A stretch of DNA of 64,000 nucleotides from Pelobacter propionicus DSM 2379 (GCF_000015045.1 NC_008609.1:2551501-2615500); one strand, 5' to 3'; positions 53,821 to 64,000 are shown, counted from the stretch's first letter. Translations and numbers: made by a program. The notes: a model not told the origin generated them from the letters alone.

Positions 53821-55215
53821 ATGCAGAGTTTTCCCTACATCATCACCATCGCCTCGGAAAAAGGGGGAGTGGGCAAAACCACCCTGGCCACCAACCTGGC
53901 CATCTATCTGGCGGCCATGCGCACGGACCTGCCGGTCACCATATTCTCCTTCGACAACCACTTCACCATCGATCACATGTTCGAAATCAAGGGGCAGAAG
54001 CAGAAAGGGAGCGTACAGGATTTCCTCATGGGAGCGCAGGCTGCCACCCTGGCCCACACCGGACAGTACGGCGTCGACTACATCCCCTCCTCCGCCGATC
54101 TGGGTCAGGTCCTGGGCCGCTTCACGGGACCCATGACCCTGGCGCGCATGCTGGCCGAATCCGGCCTGTCCGGCATCGTGATCATCGACACCCGCCCCGA
54201 CCTCAACCCCCTGACCCAGAACGCGCTCTACGCCGCCGACCGGGTGATAATACCGGTCAAGGACATGCCCAGCCTGGAGAACTGCAAGAACATCTTCGCC
54301 CTGTTCGACCGGCACGGCATGGACAAGAAGACCCTGGCGCTGCTCCCCTGCCTGATCGACTCACGCATCAAGTTCGACGGGGTCTTCAGGGACCAGAAGA
54401 CCCTGCTGAGGGCATTTGCGGCCAACCGCGGCTACCGTTCCCTGGATTGCTTCATCTCCAAGAGCCCCAAGGTGGAGAGCCTGAACACCAATCCGGACGG
54501 AAAAATCTACCCGATCCTGACCCATGCCCGCGGAACCGAGGTGCATGGCCAGTTCGCCCGGATCACCCGCGATGTGCTGCGCTCCTTCGATGCCACCCCC
54601 GAACCGCGCTCCTGCCTCTACGCCCGCTGGCTGGCGGAGAAGGAGGGGCAGAAGAAGGAATCGTACCTGGCCCGCCTGGAGGGGCTGGCGGAACGCTGCC
54701 TGATCTGCGGTGCTGTGCTTACGGAAAAACCCCAGGGACGCGGCTACTACTACGAGTCATCGGACCGGGCCGTGCGCGGTTTCCTGCACAGGGACTGTTT
54801 CGCCGACATGCTGTGCGGAACGCTGTACGGCCTCTACAACGGCTCCCAGGCCCACAGCGCGGCCCGGGCAGTGATCGCGGAAAAGGCCAGCAGATCGGTC
54901 TCGCTGTTCCTGCCCCGCGAACAGGAGGGATCGTACACCCTTGACTTCATGCAGTTCACCCAGGCGGGAGAACTGGCCTTCCAGAAGGAGTTCCCCCTGG
55001 CCGGCTTTGCCGAGGGACAGTTCGATGGGCTGCATGACCGCCTGTACCTCTTCCTGAACGAGGGACTTTCCGGGTTTGAAGGCAAACTGCGCCAGGGGGA
55101 ATGGCTGACCGTTCATGCAGTGGACCCCCGCAACCCGGAGCAGGTGCTGCACGAGCAGAACTACCGCCAGCTGCTGAAACTCCAGGCCCGCATAGGCGAC
55201 CAGCTGAGAGCCTAA
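53821..55215 (+). CDS. ParA/MinD-like ATPase with C-terminal zinc-type extension
   Basis: 464 residues. The N-terminal 250 residues are a ParA-type P-loop ATPase with the deviant Walker A EKGGVGKTTLATN and IVIIDTRPDLNPLTQNAL. The C-terminal 190 residues contain CLICGAVL...HRDCF (a possible metal site) and no recognised family, making it longer than simple ParA. It may position or regulate a cellular machine rather than segregate DNA, since no parB is next to it. It is divergent from xseA and has its own terminator. Confidence 0.8.
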   Translation: MQSFPYIITIASEKGGVGKTTLATNLAIYLAAMRTDLPVTIFSFDNHFTIDHMFEIKGQKQKGSVQDFLMGAQAATLAHTGQYGVDYIPSSADLGQVLGRFTGPMTLARMLAESGLSGIVIIDTRPDLNPLTQNALYAADRVIIPVKDMPSLENCKNIFALFDRHGMDKKTLALLPCLIDSRIKFDGVFRDQKTLLRAFAANRGYRSLDCFISKSPKVESLNTNPDGKIYPILTHARGTEVHGQFARITRDVLRSFDATPEPRSCLYARWLAEKEGQKKESYLARLEGLAERCLICGAVLTEKPQGRGYYYESSDRAVRGFLHRDCFADMLCGTLYGLYNGSQAHSAARAVIAEKASRSVSLFLPREQEGSYTLDFMQFTQAGELAFQKEFPLAGFAEGQFDGLHDRLYLFLNEGLSGFEGKLRQGEWLTVHAVDPRNPEQVLHEQNYRQLLKLQARIGDQLRA

Positions 55216-55231
55216 CCCTCCTGCCCTTACG

Positions 55232-55262
55232 AAAAAAGCCCGCACAAGTGCGGGCTTTTTTG
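55232..55262 (+). terminator. Terminator of the ParA-like gene
   Basis: AAAAAAGCCCGCAC, loop AA, then GTGCGGGCTTTTTT. It works in both directions. Confidence 0.9.
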
Positions 55263-55315
55263 TTCACAAGTTCAGCTTTTGTCCACGAGCCATTCATCGT
55301 GAACAGGCGTTACGG

Positions 55316-56344
55316 TCATCTCACGAGCCGTGAGGCGGGCACCAGGGTGACCCCCTGCTGCTGTAATGTCGGGAGCGCAGCTGCCAGGGTTGCAATTGTA
55401 GCCGGATGGGGATGGCAGATGGCTATGGCGCCGCCGTTTTTCCTGGCCTGACGCACCGCTTGGTTCAGCTGCCCCCTTATGTAGGCACCGTTCTGCTCGT
55501 TATCCAGGAACACGCTGCGCCGCCCCGATCGCACTCCCATCTCCCGCGCCAGACGCTGCCCCACGCTCCGGGGGGTGGTGACACTGTCGATGAAGAAGAG
55601 CCCCCTCCCCTTCAACACCCCCAGCACCGTGGACATCTGCGGTTCATGCTCGGTGAACTCCGAGCCCATATGGTTGTTGGCTCCCACGGCATGGGGAACA
55701 TCCCTGGCAAAACCTTCCATCCGTTCCCTGATGTCGGCTTCCTCCATGGCAACCAAGAGGCCGTTGGATTCCAGCCGCTGCTGCGGCCACCCCTTGGACT
55801 GCATCGGCAGATGGATCATGGTTTCAATGCCGTTTCCCGCGGCAAAGGCGGCCACCTCACGACAACTGCGCAAACCGGGGATGATCGCAAACGTCAGCGG
55901 CACGCCGATGGCGGCAAGGGAGCGGGCTTCCCGCATGCCGGCCCCCATATCGTCGATAATGATGGCCAGCCTCCCCTTGCCCCCCGGCACCACGGCGGGC
56001 AGGGGCGCCTTCTCCACCTCTGACGGCGGTTCCGCCGGATACTCCGGTTTCAGGGGCGGTTTTACAGGCGTTTCGGGAGGCACGGACGGCGGTGTCGCGG
56101 GGAGCGTTTCCGGTGTAACCCGGGGAGGCGCCGGCAGGTCCGCCCGCTGACCGGGACGGTGCACCTTGGGCCGGGACTCTTTCCCGGCCACCGGCGGGGA
56201 CAGCGGCTGGAACGGGCGCTTGCGCGGGGTGAGCAGCAGGTAACCGATGACGGCGAGAATGACAACGGCCAGGATGGCCAGGGCGGCATAGGTTGGGCCG
56301 CCGCCCCGGCTCTGGTTCTTACGGTTTGGTCTGATTTTAGACAC
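55316..56344 (-). CDS. Divergent polysaccharide deacetylase family protein
   Basis: 342 residues. An N-terminal helix (YAALAILAVVILAVIGYLLL) and a proline-rich linker (to about 115) are followed by the divergent polysaccharide deacetylase domain: GRLAIIIDDMGAGMREARSL, LTFAIIPGLRSCREVAAFAA, ETMIHLPMQSKGWPQQ, GANNHMGSEFTEHEPQM, AIAICHPHPATI. It is the last gene of the ftsEX-envC-ctpA cluster and is thought to act on the cell wall. Confidence 0.88.
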   Translation of the reverse strand: MSKIRPNRKNQSRGGGPTYAALAILAVVILAVIGYLLLTPRKRPFQPLSPPVAGKESRPKVHRPGQRADLPAPPRVTPETLPATPPSVPPETPVKPPLKPEYPAEPPSEVEKAPLPAVVPGGKGRLAIIIDDMGAGMREARSLAAIGVPLTFAIIPGLRSCREVAAFAAGNGIETMIHLPMQSKGWPQQRLESNGLLVAMEEADIRERMEGFARDVPHAVGANNHMGSEFTEHEPQMSTVLGVLKGRGLFFIDSVTTPRSVGQRLAREMGVRSGRRSVFLDNEQNGAYIRGQLNQAVRQARKNGGAIAICHPHPATIATLAAALPTLQQQGVTLVPASRLVR

Positions 56345-56365
56345 GCTGGGCGACGCTCCTCGACA

Positions 56366-57715
56366 CTACTTGGAAGAGCCGATCTTCTTGAAGATCTCCC
56401 ACCCTTTGAGCAGATCCAGTGCTCGCATGACCTGGTAATCGTTCTTCAGGTTGTCCTCGGGTTTGGTGGAAAGCTGTTTATCCTTCCGGTCATCCTTCTT
56501 GTCGGTTACCGTGGATCCCTCAGACTCATCGCCGTTCTGGAAGTGGTTCTCCAGATCCCTCTCACGGATATTGAAACCTTCCTTCTTGTCGCTCTGACGG
56601 GGCAATTCCAGGCGCTCCACCACGATATCCGGGGTGATCCCCTTGGCCTGGATCGAGCGGCCATTGGGGGTGAAGTAGCGGGCGGTCGTCAGGCGCAGGC
56701 CGGATTCATCGGCAAGCGGGATGATGGTCTGCACCGATCCCTTGCCGAAACTCTGGGTTCCCATGATGATGGCGCGCTTGTGGTCCTGCAGTGCGCCGGC
56801 CACGATCTCGGAGGCGCTGGCGCTGCCGCCGTTGATCAGGATAACGATGGGGTAGTTGGGCTCCTTGGCCCCCTTTCTGGCCGAAAACTGCATCTTGGCG
56901 TCTTTCTCACGCCCCTCGGTGTAGACGATCAAGCCCTCGCTGACGAAGTGGTCGGCCACCCTGACCGCCTGGTCCAGCAGTCCGCCCGGGTCGTTGCGCA
57001 GGTCGAGCACCAACCCGGAGAGCGGTTTCTTTGCCTCGTCCTCCAGCGCCTTGAGCGCCTTGACCAGGTCATCGTCGGTCTTCTCCTGGAACTGGGCGAT
57101 GCGCACATACCCGAAACCGTCTTCCAGCATGCGGTAGCGGACACTCTTGACCTGGATGATGTCGCGGGTCAGGGTGAAGTCCTTGGGCTTGTCGAATCCC
57201 TCGCGCATGATGCTCAGCACCACCTTGGTTCCCTTGGGGCCGCGCATGCGCTTGACCGCATCGTTGATATTCATGTCCTTGGTGAACTTGCCATCGATCT
57301 TGAAGATGTGGTCACCGGCCTTGATGCCGGCCTTGAAGGCGGGCGTGTCCTCGATGGGCGCGATGACAATCAGGACACCATCCTTGACGGTAATCTCGAT
57401 CCCCAGACCGCCGAAGGCACCCTTGGTATCGATCTTCATCTCCTTGTAGGTTTCGGGAGACATGAAGGAGCTGTGGGGATCAAGGGATGCCAGCATGCCG
57501 TTGATGGCGCCGTAGATAAGCTTCTTGGTGTCCACCTCCTCCACATAACTCTTCTTGATGATGGCCATGACATCGGTGAACAACTCGATGGATTCGTAAT
57601 CGCTCCCCTGTGCCTCTGCCCTGGAACGGGGCTGGGAGCTGATACCGATAAAAATCACCAATGTGGCCATGGCAATGACCAACCCCGCAAAAACCCGTCT
57701 TTTTTTACTGCCCAT
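56366..57715 (-). CDS. ctpA: C-terminal processing protease (S41 family)
   Basis: 449 residues; periplasmic serine protease with a membrane or signal segment (VFAGLVIAMATLVIFIGIS). A PDZ domain follows (GAFGGLGIEITVKDGVLIVI, PAFKAGIKAGDHIFKID), then the S41 domain with catalytic serine in NGGSASASEIVAGALQD and lysine in GTQSFGKGSVQTI. ATG 57715 was chosen because GGAGG is at the right distance; ATG 57724 abuts it. It lies 70 bases downstream of the envC-type gene. Confidence 0.93.
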   Translation of the reverse strand: MGSKKRRVFAGLVIAMATLVIFIGISSQPRSRAEAQGSDYESIELFTDVMAIIKKSYVEEVDTKKLIYGAINGMLASLDPHSSFMSPETYKEMKIDTKGAFGGLGIEITVKDGVLIVIAPIEDTPAFKAGIKAGDHIFKIDGKFTKDMNINDAVKRMRGPKGTKVVLSIMREGFDKPKDFTLTRDIIQVKSVRYRMLEDGFGYVRIAQFQEKTDDDLVKALKALEDEAKKPLSGLVLDLRNDPGGLLDQAVRVADHFVSEGLIVYTEGREKDAKMQFSARKGAKEPNYPIVILINGGSASASEIVAGALQDHKRAIIMGTQSFGKGSVQTIIPLADESGLRLTTARYFTPNGRSIQAKGITPDIVVERLELPRQSDKKEGFNIRERDLENHFQNGDESEGSTVTDKKDDRKDKQLSTKPEDNLKNDYQVMRALDLLKGWEIFKKIGSSK

Positions 57716-57784
57716 GCTGACCATCCTCCGCCTCCGCTTGTATGAACTATGCTGTTTATCTGATCTGATCGCGAACTATCGAGA

Positions 57785-58999
57785 TTATCTTACCCAGCCG
57801 GCCGGGTCAAGTGGTCTTCCTTGATGCCTGATCTCGAAGTACAGGAGCGGGCCCCTGCTCGAGTCCACATCGCCCACCGTGGCTACGGCATCGTTTCTGG
57901 CAATCTGGGCTCCCACCCGCTTGAGAATCCGCGAGGCATGGGCATAGAGGCTGAAGTAGCCGCCGCCGTGGTCCACGATAACCATGTTGCCGTATCCCTT
58001 GAAATAATCGGCAAAAACCACGGTGCCATCATAGATGCACCTGATCTCCGAACCGGCTCCGGCAGCGATGGAAAGCCCCTTGCTGAATGTATAGGAGTTG
58101 AACTCGGGATGTTTGTGTTTGCCATAGGACTCGATGATGCTGCCCCGCACCGGCAGGGACATGCGCCCGCGCTGGGATGCGAAACCATGGTCGGAAACGG
58201 GAGGGAGAGAATCGCCCGGCAGGCTGGTTGCCGGCTTGCCGGGTGTTCTGGTGGACGGCTTTCTGGCTGTTCTTGCGTGGCGCGAAGCGAGTCGCTTGCG
58301 GCTCAGCGCCTCCAGACGGGCCAGCATGCTCTGCAACCGGCCGGCATTGGCGTTGAGTTCCTTGAGTGAGGCCTCGTAGCTGGCCCGGTCGTTGCGCACC
58401 TTGGTCAGATAGGCGGCCTTCCTGCTCTTCTCCTGCTCGACCTCGCGTTTCTTGAAGGCGATATCGTTCTTGATCCGTTCCTTGCGGGCCGCATCCCGCT
58501 CCAGATCACCCTTCAGGCTGCGCAGGTGCCGTATTTTTTCATTGTACTCCGCGAATATTTTTTTGTCGTTCTCCACAACCGATTTCATGTAGCGGGAGTT
58601 TTCGGCCATGCGAGGTATGGAGTCAGAGGAGAAGAACATGCGTAACGTGCCCAGTTCACCCGCCTTGTACAGTGAGGAGAGCCGGCGCACAATCTCCTGC
58701 TTCTTGCGGTTGGCATCTTCCGTGGCCAGGCCTATGTCACGGCCGGTCCTGTCCAGGCTGGATTCCACCCCTTGCAGGTCGCGGTCCAGCCTTCCCAGTT
58801 CCGATGTCTTCTGCTCCAGGTTGCGGTTGATATCGCGCAGCTCACTGGAGACGACCGCCTCAACCTTGCGGGTCTTGGTGATCAGCTGCTTCTTGACCTT
58901 GATCTCGCGCTTGACCCCCTTGAGCTCGTCCTTGGGATTCGCACCCCGGACAGGCAGGGCAACCAGCAGCGCCAGCAGTATCAGTAACGAAACTCTCAT
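57785..58999 (-). CDS. envC: Murein hydrolase activator EnvC-type, M23 domain
   Basis: 404 residues. A signal peptide (LLILLALLVALPVRGAN) leads to a long coiled-coil (about 25-245) and a C-terminal LytM/M23 domain (GRMSLPVRGSIIESYGKHKH, GLSIAAGAGSEIRCIYDGTV, DHGGGYFSLYAHASRIL, LYFEIRHQGRPLDPAGWV). The domain keeps YFEIRHQG and some metal ligands. As in EnvC, it would be driven by FtsEX to activate amidases at division. The start overlaps the ftsX stop by one base. Confidence 0.9.
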   Translation of the reverse strand: MRVSLLILLALLVALPVRGANPKDELKGVKREIKVKKQLITKTRKVEAVVSSELRDINRNLEQKTSELGRLDRDLQGVESSLDRTGRDIGLATEDANRKKQEIVRRLSSLYKAGELGTLRMFFSSDSIPRMAENSRYMKSVVENDKKIFAEYNEKIRHLRSLKGDLERDAARKERIKNDIAFKKREVEQEKSRKAAYLTKVRNDRASYEASLKELNANAGRLQSMLARLEALSRKRLASRHARTARKPSTRTPGKPATSLPGDSLPPVSDHGFASQRGRMSLPVRGSIIESYGKHKHPEFNSYTFSKGLSIAAGAGSEIRCIYDGTVVFADYFKGYGNMVIVDHGGGYFSLYAHASRILKRVGAQIARNDAVATVGDVDSSRGPLLYFEIRHQGRPLDPAGWVR

Positions 59000-59917
59000 C
59001 AGATGAAACGCCTGAGCGATGTCAGGCTGCCCATGAAGCCGAGCAGGACCCCGGACAGGAGCAGTGCACCGATATATTCGGGGGGAAGGAACGACAGGCC
59101 GGATGTGGCAGGATTAAAGGTCAGGAAACTATCGGCGTTGTACAGGAACAGCTCGTACAGCCCGAACAGAAGTGTCACCGCGATCAGTGCCCCCGCCCCC
59201 CCCTGAACGATCCCCTCCACCAGGAAGGGGGCCTTGATGAAAAAGCGGGTGGCGCCCACCAGGGACATGACCTCCAGTTCGTCACGACGGGCATAGATGG
59301 TCAGCTTGATGGTATTGGAGACGATGAACAGCACCGCCACCACCAGGAATGCTCCCAAGAGCGCCCCCACCAGACGCATGAAATTGAGGAAAATGTTGAA
59401 GCGCCTGACCCACTCCTCGCCGTACTGCACCTCCGTGATACCCGGAATCCGTTTCAGAGCGCCGACAAAGGTTTCAACGGAAAGGGTGTCGCGACTGGAG
59501 CGTTTGAGGGAGATCTCCAGGGAGGTGGGCAGGATCTCCGGCAGGACCCCCTCCAGGAGCGCCTCCTGGCCGCGCAGCCTGCCCTTGAAGCGCTTCAGCG
59601 CCTCATCGCGGGAGACGTAGGTCACGCGGGACACCCCCCCAATGGCCTGGATCCTGGTGCGGAAGCCGGTCTGCTCCTGGGGCGTCAGTTCATGATCGAA
59701 ATAGACCGTCACCTGGACCCGCTCGCTCCAGTTGTCCGCGGCGCTCTCCATGTTGACGAACACAAGCAGAAACAGCGAGACGATCAGCAGCGCCAGGGCG
59801 ATGGTGCCGATGGTAACCACGTTGACGAACACATTCTGGCGGATGTTGACCAAGGCGCGCCTGACATAATACCCCAGCCGCCCGCCAAAACCCTCCCCCG
59901 CCAGGGGAGGGCGTTTG

Positions 59918-60610
<693 letters not shown>

Positions 60611-60616
60611 ATCATA

Positions 60617-61114
60617 TCACCATTCATTGTAAGGTACTCCGTTACTCCCCACCAGGTTGGAACCGCTGTGCACATCGTACACATTTCCCGACCCGGCGGA
60701 GGCTCCCGATGCGCCAGGTACGTCCACCAAGGGGGAACTGCTCCCCTCCTCCGCCGGAGCGGCCCCCTCCGGAGGGGGCGCAACCGTCACCCAGCTGTCG
60801 TTCTTGCCGGTAAAGGGATCCTTGGGAATGTCGCGCAGGTAACGCTTGTCGGACAAATCAGTCAGCGCATCAGGGTACTTGCCCTGGTCCGCGTAGAACT
60901 GGTCGATCACGCTGCGCAGGTTGTACAGGTCCTCCCGCAGCACCGCCTCGCGGGCCTTGATCACGCTCCACTGGTAGTGGGGTACGGCAATGGCCGCCAG
61001 GATACCGATGATGGACACCACGATCATCAGCTCGATCAGGGTAAAACCGCCCCTAGCCGCACGCAATCGTCGCGCCGCCCGTCCGTTACCAGTCCTTGTA
61101 CTTTGTGCCGTCAA
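60617..61114 (-). CDS. Type II secretion/pilin-like pseudopilin (GspG-like)
   Basis: About 165 residues. The prepilin cleavage site and hydrophobic helix are RAARG-GFTLIELMIVVSIIGILAAIAVP. The globular part with VLREDLYNLRSVIDQFYADQGKYP and DPFTGKNDSW is typical of GspG-like major pseudopilins. The C-terminal part is Gly, Ala and Ser rich. The chosen start is TTG at 61114 (AAGGA upstream), inside the previous gene; ATG 61144 is possible. Confidence 0.8.
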   Translation of the reverse strand: MTAQSTRTGNGRAARRLRAARGGFTLIELMIVVSIIGILAAIAVPHYQWSVIKAREAVLREDLYNLRSVIDQFYADQGKYPDALTDLSDKRYLRDIPKDPFTGKNDSWVTVAPPPEGAAPAEEGSSSPLVDVPGASGASAGSGNVYDVHSGSNLVGSNGVPYNEW

Positions 61115-61580
61115 TGGCGGTTCCTTCGCTGAGTGAATAGACATCGTACACATCTTCTCCACCCCAGGTGGTCGAATCAGGCTTGTCGTTGTAGGAGCGC
61201 AGCCCCCATTGGGGTTCTTCCGCGCCCCGCGGCGGGTTGAAGGGATCGGCCGGAATCCGTCGCAAGAATTTGCGCCGGGGAGGCGTAACCTCCCCGAAAT
61301 CATATCCTTCCACCAGTTCCTGCAGTGTTGCCGGATACCCCGACTTGTTGGTCACATCCTGTAGTTTCTTCTCGGTCAGCGACTTTTCGTAGCGTTTGTT
61401 GAAATCGTCAATTGCGGTGCGAATGATGCGCAGGTTGCGACGCAACTCCAGTTCGCGGGTACGCCGGGCGCTCATCTCGGCCAGGGGCAGGATCGCCGAA
61501 GCCAGGATCGCCAGGATGGTAACCGTTACCACCAGCTCAATCAGGGTAACGCCCCTGGTCATGGTCAGATTCTTCAGCAT
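61086..61580 (-). CDS. Type II secretion/pilin-like pseudopilin
   Basis: 164 residues. Short leader and MTRG-VTLIELVVTVTILAILASAILP, with the glutamate at position 5 of the mature protein. The globular part has RNLRIIRTAIDDFNKRYEKS and RRIPADPFNPP, as in GspG-like proteins. It follows the secretin gene directly and overlaps the next pseudopilin, so the three form one unit. Confidence 0.85.
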   Translation of the reverse strand: MLKNLTMTRGVTLIELVVTVTILAILASAILPLAEMSARRTRELELRRNLRIIRTAIDDFNKRYEKSLTEKKLQDVTNKSGYPATLQELVEGYDFGEVTPPRRKFLRRIPADPFNPPRGAEEPQWGLRSYNDKPDSTTWGGEDVYDVYSLSEGTAIDGTKYKDW

Positions 61581-61594
61581 GGCCGCGATCCGCC

Positions 61595-62743
61595 CTATTG
61601 TATCTCCACGGTTGCGCCCGAGGTGCTGAGTTCGAGCTGTCCGCCGCCGGAACGGCTGAATCCGGCATCGCGCAGCGAGAATGCGGCAGCCCCTTTCTGC
61701 TTGGCACGGAAGAGCAGCGAGGCAAGGGTTCCCTCGCCGGAGATACCCGCACGCCCCTCCTCGCGGCCCAGGTTGACGGTCACGCTCCCCGCCGCCGGGC
61801 TGACGGAGTTGCCGAAGACCGTGGGAACACCGTCTCTCTTAAGGAACTCACCCTCGTTCACCGCGACGAATTCCACCAGAAGCGGATCAAAGCCGAGCAC
61901 AAAGGGTGCCTTGACCAGGTCGTTGACCGGACCGAGCTTAACCTCCAGGGTGAACTGCTCGCCACTGGCGACGGAAGGGGGGGCGCCGACCTGCAACATG
62001 ACCTCCTGGCCCGCGGCTGGCGCCTCGGACTGCAGCTCGGGCTGTGCTTCCGGCTGGGGTATCTGCGGGGGTGCCGCTTGGGGCGTTGCTGCCGGGGAAG
62101 TCACCCCTTGGGGCGCGGGGGCCGGGGGTGGCGGCTTCGGACCATCGAAGAGAGGCTCCTGGTCAAAGGATGCCAGGGACCTGCCCAGGGCCGGATCGTC
62201 CTCCTTGCCCGAGGCAAACGACGCCAGGCCGTTCTCGGGCACGGTCACGCCGCGCACCAGGCGGGGGGTGATGGCCAGGACCAGCTCGCTCTTTCTGTTG
62301 GATGATTCGGTATTGGTCAGGAGTTCACCCAACAGCGGTATGTCACTGAGCAGGAAGATCTTACTCTTGTTATTGGAGTCAACTTTCTCGATCAGGCCGC
62401 CGATCACGCTGGTCTCGCCATCCTTCAGGCTTAAGACCGTCTCCAGGTTGCGGGTGGCGATGGTGACCACGGTGGTGGCGTTTTCAGCACTTCCCACTGT
62501 CTGCCTATCGGTATCCTGGCTCACCTCCAGCCCCAGCTTGATCACGATTTCATTGTTGCGCAGAATGGTCGGTTCGGCGTTCAGCTTGACCCCCACATCG
62601 ATGTACTGGACATTGACGCTGACCGTTTCGTTGGTGGTGTTGGAGGTGGTGATGGGGATGCGTTTGCCCACCGTGAACTTCGCTTTTTCCCTGTTCTTGA
62701 CCCTGATCTTGGGATTGGAGAGCACCTCCGACTTGACCAGGGT
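61595..62743 (-). pseudogene. gspD: Secretin, C-terminal part with a cohesin-like domain (after in-frame TAG)
   Basis: In the same frame as the upstream part, directly past a TAG, the sequence reads TLVKSEVLSNPKIRVKNREK and continues through the secretin core (KRIPITTSNTTNETVSVNVQ, GVKLNAEPTI, GGLIEKVDSNNKSKIFLLSD, PLLGELLTNTESSNRKSELV). A Pro-rich linker (EPLFDGPKPPPPAPAPQ) and a cohesin-like beta domain (QVGAPPSVASGEQFTLEVKL... to the end) follow. Without readthrough it could start only at weak codons such as GTG at 62725, which would cut the secretin core. Confidence 0.75.
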
Positions 62744-63988
62744 CTAGCCGAAATTGAACGTGGCCGTGGGCACGGTGGCGTAAGCGCCATAGCCGCTGCT
62801 GGAGAAGACCTTGATCAGCTGATCCGTCAGGCTGGGCGTTGTGGTGCTGTCACCGGAAGTGGTCGTCGAAAGGGTTGACGACATCGGATCTCCCGCCGAG
62901 TTGAAGGCGCCCATCTGCACGTTGTAGGGGGAGAGCAGCAGCCCCACGTTTTTGGTATCAGTATCACCGATCTCCAGCACCTCCACATCCAGGATCAGTT
63001 CGGCGTCCGGCACGTCACTGGCATCCAGGATCTTCTCCACCACATCCACCACGTCGCGGCTGTCGCGCACCACGATGGAGTTGGACTCCTCGTTGACATA
63101 GATCTTGCGCACTTGGAGCAGGGTGCGGATCAGGTTGATGGCCTTCTTCGCCTCCAGGTAGTTGAGGTGGAAGGTACGCAGGGTCATATCCTCGTACTGT
63201 TTTGATTTTTCCGGCGTCCGGGGATAGATGATCACCGTGCTCTCGTTGGCTACCTTGCGCCCCAGCTTGTACATGTTGGTCAGAAGATCCAGGGCCTGCT
63301 GAAAGGTGGCGTTCTCCAGGTAGATGGTCACCGGCTGGTCCTTGACCCCCTCGTCGAAGATGAAGTTGATCCCGGACAGCTGGGTGATGATGCCAAAGAC
63401 ATCCTTGATCCGGGCATCCCTGAACTTGAGGGTTATGGGACGGGCTGACTTGAGACTCAGCTCGAAACGGTCCAGCCTGTTCCTGCGCAGCCCGAGAACG
63501 CGGGCCAGGGCCGTGCGATATTCGTCGTTGCCCGGCTCCAGTTCCACCGCGCGGTTGTACATCCGGTTGGCATCCTTGAACTTGTTTCCCTTCTCGAACT
63601 CCAGCCCCTCCTGGTAGGCCTGCCGGGCATCCTTGAGGCGCCTGGTCCGCTCCACCAACTGCTCAAAGCGCCCCTGGGTCGGATCGATTCCCAAGCCGGC
63701 CTGGAACTCCGCCAGCGCCGCGGCATAGTTACCCTCCCCGTACAGCCTGGTTCCCTGCTTGTAGCGCAAATCCGCCGCCCTTTCACGGGCCTTGAAAAAA
63801 CGGATCCGGTACTCCCCGGCATCCGGGTCGTTACGAAATGCGTCGGCATAGCTGTACATGGCTTCTTCATACTTACCCTCGGCCTCCAGCTGTTCACCCT
63901 TGTTGAAAGCGGAACTGGCGGTGGAGCAACCGGACAGCCCTATCCCGGCCAGCAGACCGACTATGAGTAGATATGTCAGATTGCGCAT
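62744..63988 (-). pseudogene. gspD: Secretin, N-terminal part (ends at in-frame TAG)
   Basis: 414 residues. A lipoprotein-type signal (GLLAGIGLSGCS) is followed by TPR-like repeats (EQLEAEGKYEEAMYSYADAF, GEGNYAAALAEFQAGLGIDP). N0/N1-type domains come next (ITLKFRDARIKDVFGIITQL, VTIYLENATFQQALDLLTNM, MTLRTFHLNYLEAKKAINLI). The secretin domain start (ELILDVEVLEIGDTDTKNVG) runs to FNFG, where TAG (62744-62746) interrupts a frame that goes on with the conserved SNPKIRVKN block. It would form the outer-membrane ring of a type II secretion or pilus system. The ATG at 63988 is the natural start. Confidence 0.8.
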
Positions 63989-64000
63989 CCGTTGTCTCTC

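Noticed and set aside
53799-54944. Second plus-strand frame overlapping the ParA-like gene
   Set aside because: It is another reading frame of the same DNA, rich in Arg, Pro and Gly, whereas the 53821 frame has a complete ATPase motif set.
62744-62746. Pyrrolysine insertion at the secretin TAG
   Set aside because: There is no evidence for pyl genes in the window, and secretins are not known to use this residue. Mutation or sequencing error is simpler.

Overview
The window looks like a chromosomal segment of a Geobacter-like deltaproteobacterium (Geobacterales, close to Geobacter or Pelobacter propionicus). This is inferred from gene content and order: yicC-gmk-rpoZ-relA-ridA, ftsE-ftsX-envC-ctpA-deacetylase, a secretin with a C-terminal cohesin-like domain, and numerous sensory proteins. 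Strain identity cannot be fixed from the sequence alone. Most genes are GC-rich; the exceptions are the lipase-like gene, its upstream neighbour and the prophage repressor.

Region 1 (1-5.7 kb): the 5' part of a sensor with a periplasmic ABC-substrate-binding-like domain, a shikimate-pathway trio (aroE, aroQ and an AroL-type kinase) and the chemotaxis proteins CheD and CheV. Region 2 (5.9-24.6 kb, all minus strand) is a type I secretion locus. It holds a small membrane protein, a lipase-like protein ending in RTX repeats, a 2954-residue RTX protein, an HlyB-type ABC exporter, an HlyD adaptor, a TolC-family outer-membrane protein, a glycosyltransferase and a zinc-ribbon membrane protein. The lipase and giant RTX genes touch through a TGATG junction in different frames and may be two halves of one ancestral protein.

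Region 3 (24.6-41.8 kb) is accessory DNA ending at tRNA-Gly(CCC). It has an ATPase relic, a tyrosine recombinase flanked by duplicated hairpins, a perfect 43-bp palindrome, an AlpA-like protein, and a tyrosine integrase cut off before its catalytic tyrosine by the left end of a Mu-like element. The Mu-like element (about 29425-41669) has Mu-style ends: three binding sites at each end, with the outer sites at matching offsets from TG/CA termini. It carries a repressor, a Ner-like regulator, a MuA-like DDE transposase, a MuB-like ATPase, GemA, a tandem-duplicated Mor activator and a Mu I-like protease. No terminase, portal, capsid or tail genes are visible. It therefore reads as a transposition-competent-looking but particle-less Mu derivative and is the most unusual object in the window.

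Region 4 (41.8-64 kb) is core chromosome: thrC, a DUF218 protein, rpmB, ridA, a bifunctional rel, rpoZ, gmk, yicC, the xseA-xseB-ispA-dxs cluster, a ParA-like ATPase, a cell-division and envelope-remodelling cluster (ftsE, ftsX, envC-type M23 factor, ctpA-type protease, divergent polysaccharide deacetylase), and two pseudopilins next to a secretin. The secretin reading frame is broken by a single in-frame TAG with conserved sequence on both sides.
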